NCBI GenBank assembly: GCA_026745465.1
Contig: JACYXH010000315.1
Location: 84,501-148,500, forward strand
Direction of reading: 5' to 3'
Length of the DNA: 64,000 nucleotides
Source: Lota lota
Lineage: Eukaryota; Chordata; Actinopteri; Gadiformes; Lotidae
Every line of letters starts with the position of its first letter. The first letter of the stretch is position 1. The notes below the pieces were generated by a model. That model saw nothing but the letters and a program-made list of their open reading frames with translations, made no database searches and was not told the origin of the DNA. The translations under genes were made by a program, and so were the position numbers. Of this stretch, positions 1 to 29,400 are shown piece by piece.

Positions 1-3000
1 ATTAAAGTTAATTTCCTGACGTTTGCTATATCTCGGCCGCATATTCAATTGTGGCTTGTGTCTCATGTAACCGAAGCTCTTTTTCTTGACTTTACGAGCT
101 AATGCCATGTTTTCCGTAGATAGCGTCTTTAAATATTTTAAATATATGCACAATGTCTGCATAATGTTTGACACAAAGGCGTGCAGTCAGAATGGAAAGG
201 GGGAGGAGAGCTAAATCCTTGGACGGCCAAGTCATTAACTCGGCCTCAGTCCTATCGTAGGGTAGAGTATAGACAAGCACACCACGACACTACAACACAC
301 CACTTAGGCTACATGTGTGTAAACCAAAGTGACCCATACATAAAGAGCACAGCATTATCAATATTTCATCAGCGCAAAATGGTGCAACGTCATCGAAGAA
401 TCTGCAGGTTTCCGTCTCGTTCATCTGCCCTGCTTCTGAAACCCTTGCTGTGGTAACCGCTACTACCATTTGATGTAGCAGAGTGGTCCTTGGTCAGATA
501 GGACCAAGTCTGTCTTCTATACGGCTGTTTGAATGCCACCTAGAGGCTGAAATCGGATAGGTCATTATCGAAGACCCATTAGACGGCGTGTTTGCGGGGT
601 GCATGTTGTGGGGTACATCGTAGATACAAGCAGGTGGTAGGCACACTGTGAGTTGAAGTAATTGGGCTCAAACGTGGATCAGTAGTAAAAAAAAAAATGT
701 CGGAAGCAGCGATGAGAATGTGAGATCCTGAAGATGACCCCATTGCTTTCCAAACCCTGGCTCTTTCCGGTCCTTCACTAAATCCCAGCCAAGTTTTGAC
801 ATGGTTGACCAAGAATCAGTTCTTTGTCCAACGCTGTGAAATCTCCATTATTGATAGGCTTCTGCGATGGCACCGAACGAGGTTGGCGTATTGGACAGTA
901 GCTCCCTTGCCAACCAAGCCTGCTGGGTAGCATGGCAAGAGCCACAGACCCGCTTTGTAATCGAGCCTCTGGGTAAATGCTCGCTTGGCTCCATCCTCTC
1001 TCCCTCCATTTCCTCTGGTCTTTTGCTTTTGTCTTTTAAACCTGAGCAGGGCTGCTGGCGCTTTGGCACGACAGCTGTTTTCTTCCCTCCCCTTTGTGTT
1101 CAGTCGGTCTGTTCGCTCTCATTTAAAACGTCCAAACAGAAAATGGGTTCAGCTAGCGCCCAGCCTAGTCACTGTACCTCCAGTCTAGATGAAGTTGTGG
1201 TTAGCCTAATGTACTCCTCTGTGATGCGTATCCATGGTGATGAAGGCTGAATGTCAAATACCTCTTAAGCGTCTGTACCAGGGAGGGTGTCAGCAGAGAG
1301 ACTTCTCATTATTCTATAGCCTCCAGGGGAGCCCATCAGAGCCACTACCAGCCAAATTAGCTCCCAGTTTGACCCAGGACTCAGAATCTAGCAGGAGACT
1401 CACTGCAAGGCTTCCTTCCTCAATCTCTTCTGTTGAGTCTGTAATTCATGAGTTGTGGCCACAAGCCATATTGTTTCTGCTACATGTAGGTTCACTTACA
1501 CAAGTGTGTCAGGGGCCACACGACATCCAGTATAAATCATTCAGCACATCTCCCTTTGCACTCTGAGCTCACGGCATTTATCCACAAAGACTAAAGAAAT
1601 GACGAAAAGGTCGTCCAGCTACATGGGAAACTCCACCAGGCAGACGAGACGAGGACAGCCATCTGCCCTCTCTCGTCTACTTAAAGACATTGTGCCATCA
1701 GTAGAGTCCCGCCAGGGACAGGAATGGTCACATATGGGTCTCTGTGTTTGTTGTTGATCAAAATCAGCTGCATTAGATCTCCCTGGGGGGCAGCCAAAGC
1801 CCTCTGCGGAGCTAGATAAAAGCTGAAAATATGTTCCTTCTGACCCGCTGTCTATCCCCACGTTCTGCTGTGTTCTCCACACTGTCCATCAGTACCGCAG
1901 CCCACCCGCAGCTCCCCGTCCAGAGGGACTTGCAGGGACATCATCTGACATTTCTGCTTTTAGCATTCAGCAGAGCCCCCGTCCGCAGGCACTTGACCGC
2001 TGTTATTTTTTTTTTTACTCGACCGACGTCACTCGCAATTCCCGTAGGGCAAAAAACGCTCGTCTTCTCATAGGTGTCCCCTCCAGTGGGCAGTGGCCCC
2101 CAGCACGGCGCGCATTGGATTGGCCCTTTTTATGTGGTGTAAACAGGAGGTGAATGCTGTGCTGCAGTAAGAGCTCTGTCTTCATTCCCCACTCCGTCAG
2201 CCTCCGTCGACCATGGCTGACCCATCCAGATAACAGATAACGATGGAGGGACCCTTGGGGCCGGTTCTCTCCAGCAGATTAGACGGCACGCTGCTGTGGT
2301 CACGTCTCCTCTGGTGGGCACGGCAGCTGTTGTGGTTATACACAGTGGAGGCCGTACTGTGCGGTATGCATGTTGAGACGATCCGGTCGCAGCATGCTTA
2401 CCGCAACGCTTCTTTGTTCCCTTGTCATGTGTGAGGCTTTGTAACCAATGCGTACAATTGTCTTGACTCACTCAATCAAGAGGGCTTTTTGCAGTGTTTA
2501 ATTTTTTTTTTTTTTGATTTATTTAATGGCTTACTTACTACTAGTTAGTAAGTAAGGCCCGTTTATATCAAAGAACAGGAGCAGGCGTATATGAATACTG
2601 CTACTTGCACTGAGATGTTCTGGAATTCTGGTGTGAAACATGTTGCCACTGGCTAGATGAGATGAGAGTTAAGGAAACATAGCCAACACTGAAAGGAAAT
2701 GAGACGGTTGGATGTCTTTTATAGTGCGTTACAATTCATTAATATGCAGTAGTCAAAATAGCATGTTTAGGGACATGAAAACCCTTTATTGAGGAAGTTC
2801 TGTGACACCGATGCTGTTTGAACAGCGGTCATCGACGTTCAGCCACGCTTAATCAGTGTAGAAACTCTTGCATTCCATTTCTGCCTCATTACTCATAATT
2901 CCAGATGGAATGAGTGCCTTCACTCAAACCCCAAGATTAGAGATCATTATCGTCTCAGAAGAAACCTGCCTTCAGTTGGTTCCTGTGTGGCCGACCCGGA

Positions 3001-4386
3001 AACGCGTTGAGCTGTTTCAAGGCGTCTGATTCACTTATTTATCGACTGTGGGCTTCGACCAAGGGTTAACTAATTAGTGATCTGGCCATCCCTTCTCCTG
3101 GGATGATTAACCAGACCACATTGACTATGGCTGTCGCCTCCCCCTTCAGCCAACAGAGCGCCGTACGCTTTCACAGCCATCGCCTCGGCCCTCCCATTGA
3201 TAACACCCCATGTAGCTAAGGCGTGGTTGCTCTGGGTTTGCGGCACATGGGGGGGATCTTGTTAGAGGTATCCTACTCGAGTCCGAGTTTTTGTTTGTAC
3301 AGGTGCTGCTTAACCATCCGTTTGTGAACGGTAATCTGGCTGTCACCTGTTCACAGATCAGCCACTCATGGGCAAGAAGTACAGCCGTATTACATAAGCG
3401 GCCTACCATAATCAAAGCCAGCTGAATGTGGCCGAGAAGTGCACTCGCAGTAGTAATAGTCCAGGAATAGATGTTTGTCTGTTATGGCAACAGAACCTAT
3501 TGACTCATACATTCAATGAGTCAACCCATGCTGGTGTGTCAGGTCCACCGACCTGGGTGTAGACAGTCATGTTGAGCACCCTGTCCATTTTACTGCTGTT
3601 GAACCACCCATGTCCCTGGCCCAGGTCTACCGCCAACGTTTGTGTCTGAATAGAGGTTATAGAAACGGCCCAAAAGCATTTTTAGCTCCACACCTTCTTT
3701 CTAACATGAAGTGAAACCGACCCTTGTTTTCCTGTTGTTCTTAAAGAAACTGTAGTCTGTCTCCAAGGGAATTACAAGTCAGTTTGTGTTCATACCGCAG
3801 GTCAACTGAGCACTTGGCAAATGAACACTGCTTAAGAAAACCTTATCTAATGAATTATTCTATTTGTTGGAAGGATAAGGTGTGAATTGTGAATCTTATT
3901 TCATTTCATTGCCAACATCCCAAGTAAACAACTTTGTCTGTTTTTAAATTCATGAATAACAACTACTTTAGTGAATACATTTCACCAGCCTGGTTGTAAC
4001 TTCCATCTAAACTAGAAGAACTTAAGAGTACAAAAAGTCAATTGAACAGATAATATATTTATTTACTACAAAACAACACAAAGATAACTGTAGTAAGACA
4101 ACATTGCTGAGGTGGCCACTGCTCTTTCCTCAGTGGCCTTCATATACCACCTGCCCCAGCAATCAACACACAACTAATACCTAATTAAGTTGGAACCAAA
4201 AAAGGCAGGACTGAGGTAAACGATAAAACCTGTTCGAACCAAACCCAACACTTAGGCAGCAGGCGGTCGTAACGCACGTCATCAAAGTATCTTAAAACAA
4301 GCAACTTTTGTTTTTGCACTTGAATGTGTCCCCCACGTCTTGGAATCATTTGACCTTTAACCCCTGGCTGTTCTTCCCCCCCCCAG
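1..4386. other. itpk1 upstream intron (or 5' flank); no coding exon found
   Basis: No stretch here encodes the expected N-terminal part of ITPK1 (about 39 residues in the human protein), so the first coding exon(s) are probably left of the window and this is intron. The sequence is mostly unique with short A/T runs. I see a small hairpin at 2531-2555 and an inverted pair of AP-1-like sites at 3500-3524. Open frames here are short and lack a recognisable domain. Confidence 0.55.
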
Positions 4387-20734
<16,348 letters not shown>

Positions 20735-21411
20735 CACCTAGACGGGATAACAACGCTTGACTTTAATAATAAGTGATTGGTCATAATAGTTATATATCTG
20801 TAATCAAATCAACACAACTTTTTTGATTCGATGGTGATTAGGTGACGGCTTTCTTTCTCTCTCGCTCTGCCTTTTGTATGTTTCATCTGGTCGGAGAAGA
20901 CCTAATAATGTAATGTGAACCGTTGGGAACTCAGTAATTAAGTCTGTCATAGAAGGGTTCAGTGGGGCTGTTTGTGAGGGAACGCCCATGTAAGGAAAGA
21001 AGGCGAGGTGCCGCTAGACGCCGTGTCGTTCTGCCCCGTGGAGAAACCCATTAACAGGGCAGCTTCAACCTTCTAGTGGCTCGTGCCACTTTTGTATTCC
21101 AGTCAATGACATTCGCTTCTGTTACGATGTGGCGGGAGGACCACTCGAGGTATTTTCAGCGCGGTGGACTTCCGGCCCGACCAGACCAGGATATTGACGT
21201 TGGTTTGAGGTTGGTCCGACGAAGTGGCGGTGAGCTGTTTACTGTTCTGCGTGCCATCAACACCGTGTCATTCTCTCATGTCTAGAATGACCCCCACAGA
21301 AACCACCATGACCAGTAAAGGCTGGACGACATGAGCTCCGTGATCATGTGACCAAGTGTAGCTTTCTTCGCTTTCGTATCGTTTGGGTTCTTGCTGACCG
21401 TGGATGCTCCA

Positions 21412-22030
21412 GTGTGTCGGCCCGGAGCGTTGTGTGTCGGCCCGGAGCGTTGTGTGTCGGCCCGGAGCGTTGTGTGTCGGTCCGGAGCGGTGTGTGTCGG
21501 CCCGGAGCGTTGTGTGTCGGCCCGGAGCGTTGTGTGTCGGCCCGGAGCGTTGTGTGCCGGTCCGGAGCGTTGTGTGTCGGCCCGGAGCGTTGTGTGCCGG
21601 TCCGGAGCGTTGTGTGCCGGTCCGGAGCGTTGTGTGTCGGCCCGGAGCGTTGTGTGTCGGCCCGGAGCGTTGTGTGTCGGCCCGGAGCGTTGTGTGTCGG
21701 CCCGGAGCGTTGTGTGTCGGCCCGGAGCGTTGTGTGCCGGCCCGGAGCGGTGTGTGTCGGCCCGGAGCGTTGTGTGTCGGCCCGGAGCGTTGTGTGTCGG
21801 CCCGGAGCGTTGTGTGTCGGCCCGGAGCGTTGTGTGTCGGTCCGGAGCGGTGTGTGTCGGCCTGGAGCGTTGTGTGTCGGCCCGGAGCGTTGTGTGCCGG
21901 TCCGGAGTGTTGTGTGTCGGCCCGGAGCGTTGTGTGTCGGTCCGGAGCGTTGTGTGTCGGCCCGGAGCGTTGTGTGCCGGTCCGGAGCGTTGTGTGTCGG
22001 CCCGGAGCGTTGTGTGTCGGCCCAGAGTGC
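21412..22030. repeat. 20-bp minisatellite, about 31 copies
   Basis: The unit is GTGTGTCGGCCCGGAGCGTT with a few recurring variants (T for C in the CCCGG block, C for T in TGTCGG, G for T in GCGTT). As 20 is not a multiple of 3 and the unit lacks stops, several frames on both strands stay open for 200-300 codons. These are not genes. The array is GC- and CpG-rich, unlike its surroundings. Confidence 0.97.
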
Positions 22031-22202
22031 TGCGGGTCAGTCGTCACTTAAATGTCTGCAGGTGTTTAGTGTTCGTCCAATCGGCCCAAAGTCCTGTTCT
22101 TGGCTCAGGCCCTGGTTTGAGGGTTTTCCACGACGGCACTATATAAAATCACATTCCGTTATCCAAAGGATTCCACAGTGTTTGAATTCCAAGTGCTTAA
22201 TT

Positions 22203-22230
22203 GGGGGGCTGCGGTCAAACGCAGCCCCCC
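22203..22230. repeat. Perfect 11-bp GC-rich hairpin
   Basis: GGGGGGCTGCG, loop GTCAAA, then the exact inverted arm. It is followed by TGATTATTTTG, but nothing ties it to transcription termination. Confidence 0.85.
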
Positions 22231-22874
22231 TGATTATTTTGTCATGTCTCTAAACAACTTCCTCTCCATCCATGTGGGAAACGATGCAAAGGGGAATCTG
22301 CTCAAGAAGAATTCCCCCCACAAGAAATGACAGTGAAACGTCAGCAGTGCAATTTCTATTGAATAGTTTATTCTTAAATGATATTCTAAAAAGTTAATTA
22401 CAATAGACAACTAAAAACTCTGACTTTTATATTTGTTTGTGAAAGTTATTAGACTAAAACGTGTTGTAAAATATTCAATTGTACATTAATCGAAATTGGA
22501 ATTTATAAATTTGCGACGCCAACATGAATAACTGATATTTCATAATCATTTGTTGTTTTTTTGCTTATGGATCCTTTGACCTTTTAATATAATATAACCC
22601 TGACTTCAGCACTTACACCGAACGAAGTTCTTGAGCAAGCCGTCGTTCTAGTGGAGTGTCTGGGTGTAATTTCCTGACCTACCTTCTGTTCCAGCTGCTG
22701 TATTTGTCTGTTTTTATGTGAAAACGATGATTTTGGTTTTAAAAGTCATTTTTCTTGCTCCCAATGTTCACTGTGAGAACTTTTTTACTCCTGTTTAGGT
22801 TATTTGTCCTGATATCTACTAAGTTTAACTTTATTTTATTGAAATTGTATTGGGGGGGGGGGGGGGGGGGTGAT

Positions 22875-22881
22875 TTTCATT

Positions 22882-22931
<50 letters not shown>

Positions 22932-22938
22932 AATGAAA
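22875..22938. repeat. 64-bp AT-rich palindrome
   Basis: TTTCATTGAG, an (AT)n core, then the exact inverted arm CTCAATGAAA. The whole stretch is one perfect palindrome. A 19-base poly-G run ends 4 bp before it. Confidence 0.93.
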
Positions 22939-23011
22939 TAAGTAAGCGAGTGAAGTAATGAACAAACGGTGGATATTTATCAGACGGTGATTTACTGGGC
23001 GTGGCGTGAGA

Positions 23012-23166
23012 GGGGGCGACCTGTGTCAGTAGGAGGGGGGCGACCTGTGTCAGTAGGAGGGGGGCGACCTGTGTCAGTAGGAGGGGGGCGACCTGTGTCA
23101 GTAGGAGGGGGGCGACCTGTGTCAGTAGGAGGGGGGCGACCTGTGTCAGTAGGAGGGGGGCGACCT
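23012..23166. repeat. 24-bp minisatellite, about 6 copies
   Basis: The unit is GGGGGGCGACCTGTGTCAGT plus AGGA. The 24-bp period keeps a TQVAPLLL-type frame open on the - strand, but there is no surrounding gene. Confidence 0.95.
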
Positions 23167-24130
23167 GCCGACCCAGGATATAAACACGTGAATCTTCCAC
23201 CGTCCCAGAGGTTCCTCTGCTAGGCTTTTCATTTCCGGTCCCGTGTCTATCTGAGGTGTTGTTAGGGACCCCGTGAAAAGGGACCCGTTGTAGCCTCCTT
23301 CTCTGTGATGGGGGGGGGGGGGGGGGGGGGGGGTAGCAGCGCTAACGATAATCCTGTCGTTGGAGCCGTTTTTACAGAACCTCTGGCCCTTTGCAGAAAG
23401 GGAATATTCCATTGATATGCCATTTTCATGGCGACGCCATGAGTCTTTACAGCTAGTTAAATTATATTAAGTACATTATATCTGGAGAAATTAAGGTGAG
23501 GGTGCCCTGGGAAACGATTGTCCTGGTATTCCTGTCGGGAACAGAGTTGAAGGAATCGAACCTCATCCTCTTTTACTGATGGCGGTTGGTTGCACACCCG
23601 GGAACGGCAACAGTGCAGAGGGGGCATCCATCGTGCTCTCCTGTGTGTACCACTATACTGTATGTCCTACGATGTGTTCTTCATTGTGCTTCTACATGGG
23701 AAATAAATGGTTAACCCTAAACAGTGGTCATCTCTGAAAACAGGACATCACACAAAATCCTGTTCACTCCAAAACAAAAGCTTAAGCCTGTTCTGTTACC
23801 TGTATACCACATACATTTACATTTAGTATGTGGTGTACATCTATATTATATACTAAACTCGTCATTAGGAGGACCGAACGCAGGCAGAGCAGAGCGCCCA
23901 GTCACACCGTAATAACTGCGTTCACGCCATCCACACTTCGTAGAGGCGCGGTAACGCCATCGACACTTAAACGATTGCGCATCTACATTGCTGTGTACGG
24001 TAAGCGCGTTTGTTATTTTTCATGGCGCGTTCCAGTTCACCTCGTAAACTCAGAATATGGACTCGAATGGCAATGGAACGTTTTTTTTAAACGGGAATGA
24101 TTACATTTTTTCTTTCCATCATTAGCAAGT

Positions 24131-24324
24131 GTCTTGGTGGTGCAGTGGTAAGACCTGCTGATTAAAATGCTGGAGACCCTGGTTCGTCTCCAGCTCAGGA
24201 GGTTCTGCCGACACGTTGGGGGACCTTTTGGGGGTGCCCCCTTCTTGGTGACCGTATGTGCGGGGACTCAAACCTGAGCCTACGGAGTGTTTACCAACAC
24301 ACCTCACCGCTGCACCACCAAGAC
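24131..24324. mobile_element. SINE-like element with two inverted tRNA-derived heads
   Basis: The left + strand unit starts GTCTTGGTGGTGCAGTGG, which contains an A-box match, and about 40 bp later has GGTTCGTCTCC, a B-box match. The - strand of the right end starts with the same GTCTTGGTGGTGCAG and has GGTTTGAGTCC as its B box. The two pol III heads therefore point toward each other, like an inverted dimer. No normal tRNA cloverleaf was confirmed. I do not recognise the family. Confidence 0.6.
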
Positions 24325-25279
24325 GCGGACTGGAATTTGCTCGGAGGTTATACTTGATTTTACAATTCACACGATGTAGAAATAAGAGGCTTCCATTAAA
24401 GCAAATCAGCGGGACCTGAGCCCTTGTCTCCAGAGCGTTAGCCAACAGCTCTCTCCGCTTCCCCACGGAGTTTGGGGTAATGAGTCGGTCGGAGGTTATA
24501 TATGACATATACAACAAATGTGCCGCTCAAATCTCACGCCAAGGTTTTCTGAAAACTTTGCAGCCCTGTAATATTAAATGACTCGTCTACCCTGTAGTAG
24601 GTCAGGTCAGGCATGCTGGCCTGAAGCCTTGTGAGACTCACTGATTTAGGACTTTATGAATAAGCTTGACTTGTTCAAGTGGATAAAATATGGCGGTTTC
24701 AGCTTGAATTTATGAGATGGGCATGACAGCCAAGTCTTTCCCGATAAGCTTTTTTCTGTTTTAGCTGGAGGTATTTGGGCCTGATGGAAGGCCTTGAATG
24801 ACCATGGACAACATCCAGTACTCTGGTCTTACACTTGAGACCAGAGGTTTGCCAAAACGTGTGTAATAGAAAAGGGCCCACGTTCTGAGATTGAAATGCT
24901 GGAAAGGATTGTGGTACTTTGTCATCCAACCTACTTAATAAACTAGTATTTTTGTTTAACTCTTTCTTACAGCATATGTTTTCATCATGGGCTTTAGCAG
25001 TCCATTAAATTACATTAAGGCCTTCCTGTTTTATCGATATATTATATGTATTTGACACAAGTATGCTCGTCCAAAAATCCTGCATCAGACTCAGACCGTA
25101 TTTATATAAAAACGTTACACCAACACATGTGATTCATTAGGAATGTGTTGGCTACCAACCTGCTTTTCAACGCCATATTCAAACCATGAAATATAGCTCT
25201 GAATCCTTTAATGTTTTCTTTTGTTCTACAAAGTGTAGAGAGAAGTTAAATAAAGTGCAGCAATTCTCCACCCAGCATG

Positions 25280-25285
25280 TTTATT
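25280..25285 (-). terminator. Probable poly(A) signal of plk4
   Basis: TTTATT on the + strand, which is AATAAA on the - strand, 266 nt after the plk4 stop codon. It is the first perfect hexamer I found downstream. Confidence 0.5.
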
Positions 25286-25550
25286 GCCTCAGCAATCATA
25301 CATCTGACATTTCATTAGAGAACTTGTTTAGAGTCCAACGGTAAGAAAAACAGATAAAAAGGACAAACACACAAATATTCAAACACTGGCCAATACATAA
25401 ACTGTACAAACCGGAATTCATTAAAAAAATATCTTATTCATAATCTTTTTGTCTTCTGTACATGAAAAAGAAAAAAACAACCAGCAGTATTTACAAGGAT
25501 CCCTGAAGCTATGAAGTGGTCCCTGGTGGTTGCCCAGCAACAGGACAGGC

Positions 25551-26405
25551 TTAGTGGGGGTGGTGGAGGCGCTGGACCGCTGGGTCGGCCAGCAGCCCCA
25601 AGATGGTGGAGAGACAGTGCAGCTTCTCCTTCACGTGCTCCGGTAACCTCTCGTTCTCCTTATACCTGGGGGAGAGACCGAGAGGGGGAGATGCATCATG
25701 AGACACTGGTGTCTTTTTAAGGATGTTATGGGGGCGATGTCTGCCTTTATGGACAGGAGTGTGAAGGTGGAGAGAGGGGGGAATGACCTCTAGCAATTCT
25801 GACCACAGGCGGGAATCTAACCGGGGTCGCTGTGAGACCAAGTTGGGGGACGGACATACAACAATATAACAACTACGTTTATGTATAGTTATGCTATATA
25901 TGAGACTACACTGAGAAAGACCAACATTGCTCTGCTTGGTGTGATTGTACCTGATGGAGTGTCCGTCTGGAGATGTGTAGGCGATGCAGGAGACGCCGGC
26001 CTGCACCACCAACTGGGAGCCATCGTTGAACTGCACCCACACCTCTCCACCCGTCAGCTAGAGAGAGAACACACACACACACACACACACACACAGGTCA
26101 ACAATCGGAACTACGTCCCACCTTACAACGCTGACTGACAAACGCTTTGGCCCGCCACATACCTGGGAGGCCCAGCCGATGTTGGGCACAAACACAGACT
26201 TGAGCACCTTCCCCTCGCCGTGGGTGGGCTCCCGCCTCAGCGGGGAACACTTCTTAGACAGGCTGCCGGAGGTGAAGTCAGAGCCGTCGTAGGAGATCAT
26301 CTGGCGAAGCGAAACACAACCAAAACCTTCAGATGGAGAGCTCAAGAACCGAGCGTTGACGTCATGTTGCCTGGGTCACACACACGCACACACGCACACA
26401 CGCGC

Positions 26406-26496
<91 letters not shown>

Positions 26497-29400
26497 GAAG
26501 GGGTGATCCGCGGTGCTGGAGGGGAGGCAACGTCAGCCGTGGTTGGTCGGGAGGGCTGGGATGACGGCAGTGCAGAGTCTGTGTCGGCAGGTCTCCTGCA
26601 GAGGGCGACAGACTCAGCTCAGAACACAAGGAGGACACATGGGACTCAAACACAGAGAGGTCCAACGAAGAGGGAGGCGGCGGCCGTGTCTTCTTCTCAC
26701 CTGCCGATGGTGATGGGGAAGTAGGGCGTGTTCCTGGCGCTGCGCTGCTCCTCGGCGGCGATGGCCGCCTCCAGGGCCAGACACATGGCGTGGCCCGCGT
26801 CCGAGAGCTCCACGTACCGCCGGCTCTCGGGGCTCAGGCCGCTCAGCCCCGCCTCGCCCTTCACCGTGCACGCCTTGCCGCTCCTCTCCACCACGCGCAG
26901 CAGCTCCGACGTCTTGTGGGTCTTGGCGCCTGTCCAGACCCGCCGTGGGGAGGGGGAGAGGGGACACGTGAGGACGGGGGAGTTGGGTCACACACAAGTA
27001 CTCGGGCCCCCTCCAGAGACGGAGCGAGGAGGGGAGGGGGGGGTCCGAGAGCTCACCGTCGTAGAAGCAGACCTCCAGGTCCGCGGAGGGACAGTTCTCC
27101 ATCAGCATGCACTTGGCGTACTTGGTGTAAAGAGACACTTTTGGAGTCTTGGACTTCACCAGCTGCACAAACTTGGACGCATATTGGTATTTTTTCCAGT
27201 ACTTTTCTACAAAGAATAAAAAAGGAAGAATAATTGACTTTTAAACCTGTTAGAACCTGATATTTGTAATTCTTCCCTCAGAGGGTTGCAGTACCTGGCA
27301 GGTCCTCATAGCTACAGATGAGGATGTCTTCAGGGGGAGCGGGGGGTCTGTCCAACACAGGAAAGCCCTTCCCATCGTTGGGCTGGTATATGGTCACCTA
27401 GGAGATGCGGGGGGGGGGGGGGGGGACGACAGCGCTTCAGAGGACTGCCGTAGTGGACCTAATGCCCTCTAGGACACAGGTGATGCATCAGATAGAAACG
27501 CATTCAAACTGGAGCTTACCATGGAACCATCGCAGGAGATGCGCAGGACCTCCTTGACCCGCTCTTGGCTGCCCTGTCCTTTTAGGAGCTCCAAGCACAC
27601 ATCGCCCGTCTCCAGGATGCTCACCTAAGACCACACGCGTTCCATTAAACCATGACGACGTGAAGTCCAAACAGCGCTCGGATACAGATACAGCTCAACA
27701 GATTGGGCAGCATATTCAAATGTTGTTCCTGTGGGAATGGCTTTCCAGCCGTGCCGTAAGACGGTTGTTGATTGGCTACTTAGATGTGCGTGGGACAGCG
27801 GCGTGCTTACCACAGCGGTCTTGGTCTTCTGCCTGATGGGCTTGAGTCTGGAAGCACACAGCGGGGGGAGGACGTCTCTCAGGGTCTTCTTGTCTCTGGT
27901 CTGCCCGCCCGTGGAGGTCTGGCTCTGGGAGGGTTGGAACCCTGGGGCCCCGGGGACATTCTCCCTGTAGCCGTCCGGGCCGGGCGGATAGGAGGACTGC
28001 TGGAGGCGGTAGTGAGGGCTGACCGCCCGGTCGCGCTGCTGCTGGTGGGGGTCCGGCCAGGAGTTGTGCACCCCCAAGGGCTCTCTGCCGCTGTGGAAGC
28101 TCCCACTGCTGCTGTGGGTGCTGCCGTCTGTGGAGCGCAGGCCGGACCCTGGGGACAGAGAGAGGATGAGGACATCCGTCCAGGCTCAGGCGTATACACA
28201 ACAGCGTAGCGTGGGAAGCCATCAGGGACCGTACCATCCTTATTGAACCAGTTCGAGTACCCTTCCGCGTCTTGGGACTGCCGGTTGCCTGGTGGAGTCA
28301 CGGTCTGCGTCGATCTCAAACGGCCAGAGCTGGAAACACGCAGAACAAAATCATGCTGGGACCGAAAGCCACCCGGGACAGGAAGCCGTAGTGAAGCCAA
28401 CCACACAAGGTGATCCACGGAGCCTTACCTGGCGGGCTGCTTGATGGGCGGCGAGGGGAGCCTGGCGTGCTCCGTGAAGGCCTGGGGTACCGAGGTCATG
28501 GGGAAGGCCCCACTCAGGTTCTCCTCCGAGTGACAGCGCTCCAACTCTCCCGCGCTGCGGCCCGACGCCACGGAGGAGGAGGCGCGGTCAGACGAGTGAG
28601 CCCTCCGCAGGTACCGGGAGTGCGGCGGCCCGTCCTCGCCGCTGATAAACACCCGGACCCGGCCCTGTCTGGCCTCGGAGCGCTGCTCCGGCCACAGATC
28701 TCCGTCCTCGTAGCCGCCGGGGCGGCGCGGCGGCGCGGGGATGGGCGTCATGCGGTTGGGCAGGGCGGAGCCTATCACGTGCCGAGCTCTCCTCTGGAGG
28801 CGGTTGCTGCTGCTGCCGCCCGAAGTGGAGGAGGTGCACGCCGTGGAGATGGTGGCGATGCCGCTGTCCATGGAGCCGGCGTCGCCCAGGCCCAGCTCCT
28901 TGGTCCTGGCCAGCAGGCTCTGGGTCATGAAGGGGTGGTCCAGCACGGTGGACAGGCTGGGCCTCTGCGCCGGGTCCCTCTGCAGGAGCTGGCGGATGAG
29001 GTCCTGGGCCTCCGGCGTCACGTGGCCGGGCATGTGGTACTCCCCGAGCACCACCTTGCTGAGGGTGTGCTTGACGGTGTCCGTGTCGAAGGGAGGGCGG
29101 CCCGTGAGGAAGGCGTAGAACATGCAGCCCAGGGACCACACGTCACACTCCAGTCCGTGGGCGCTGCGGGTGGCCACCTCGGGGGAGATGTAGTTGGGCG
29201 TCCCGCACATGGTGAAGTGTTTCTCTGTGGGGAGCTTGAGCTGGGTGGCCAGGCCGAAGTCGGCGATCTTAATGTTCATGCTGCTGGTGAGCAGCAGGTT
29301 GGACATGGTGAGGTCTCGGTGCATGATGCCGTGCGTGTGCAGGTACAGCATCCCCTTCACGATCTGATGCATGAAGTGCCGCGCTGTGAAAGCAAAGAGC

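Noticed and set aside
22203..22230. Rho-independent terminator
   Set aside because: The hairpin is followed by only a short T stretch, and such terminators do not operate for pol II genes.
21268..22253. Open frames of 215-301 codons on both strands
   Set aside because: They are produced by the stop-free 20-bp minisatellite; no domain, no splice context and no codon bias.
24131..24195. A functional tRNA gene
   Set aside because: A- and B-box matches exist, but I could not fold a full cloverleaf and the same head is repeated in inverse at the other end, so a SINE-like origin is better supported.
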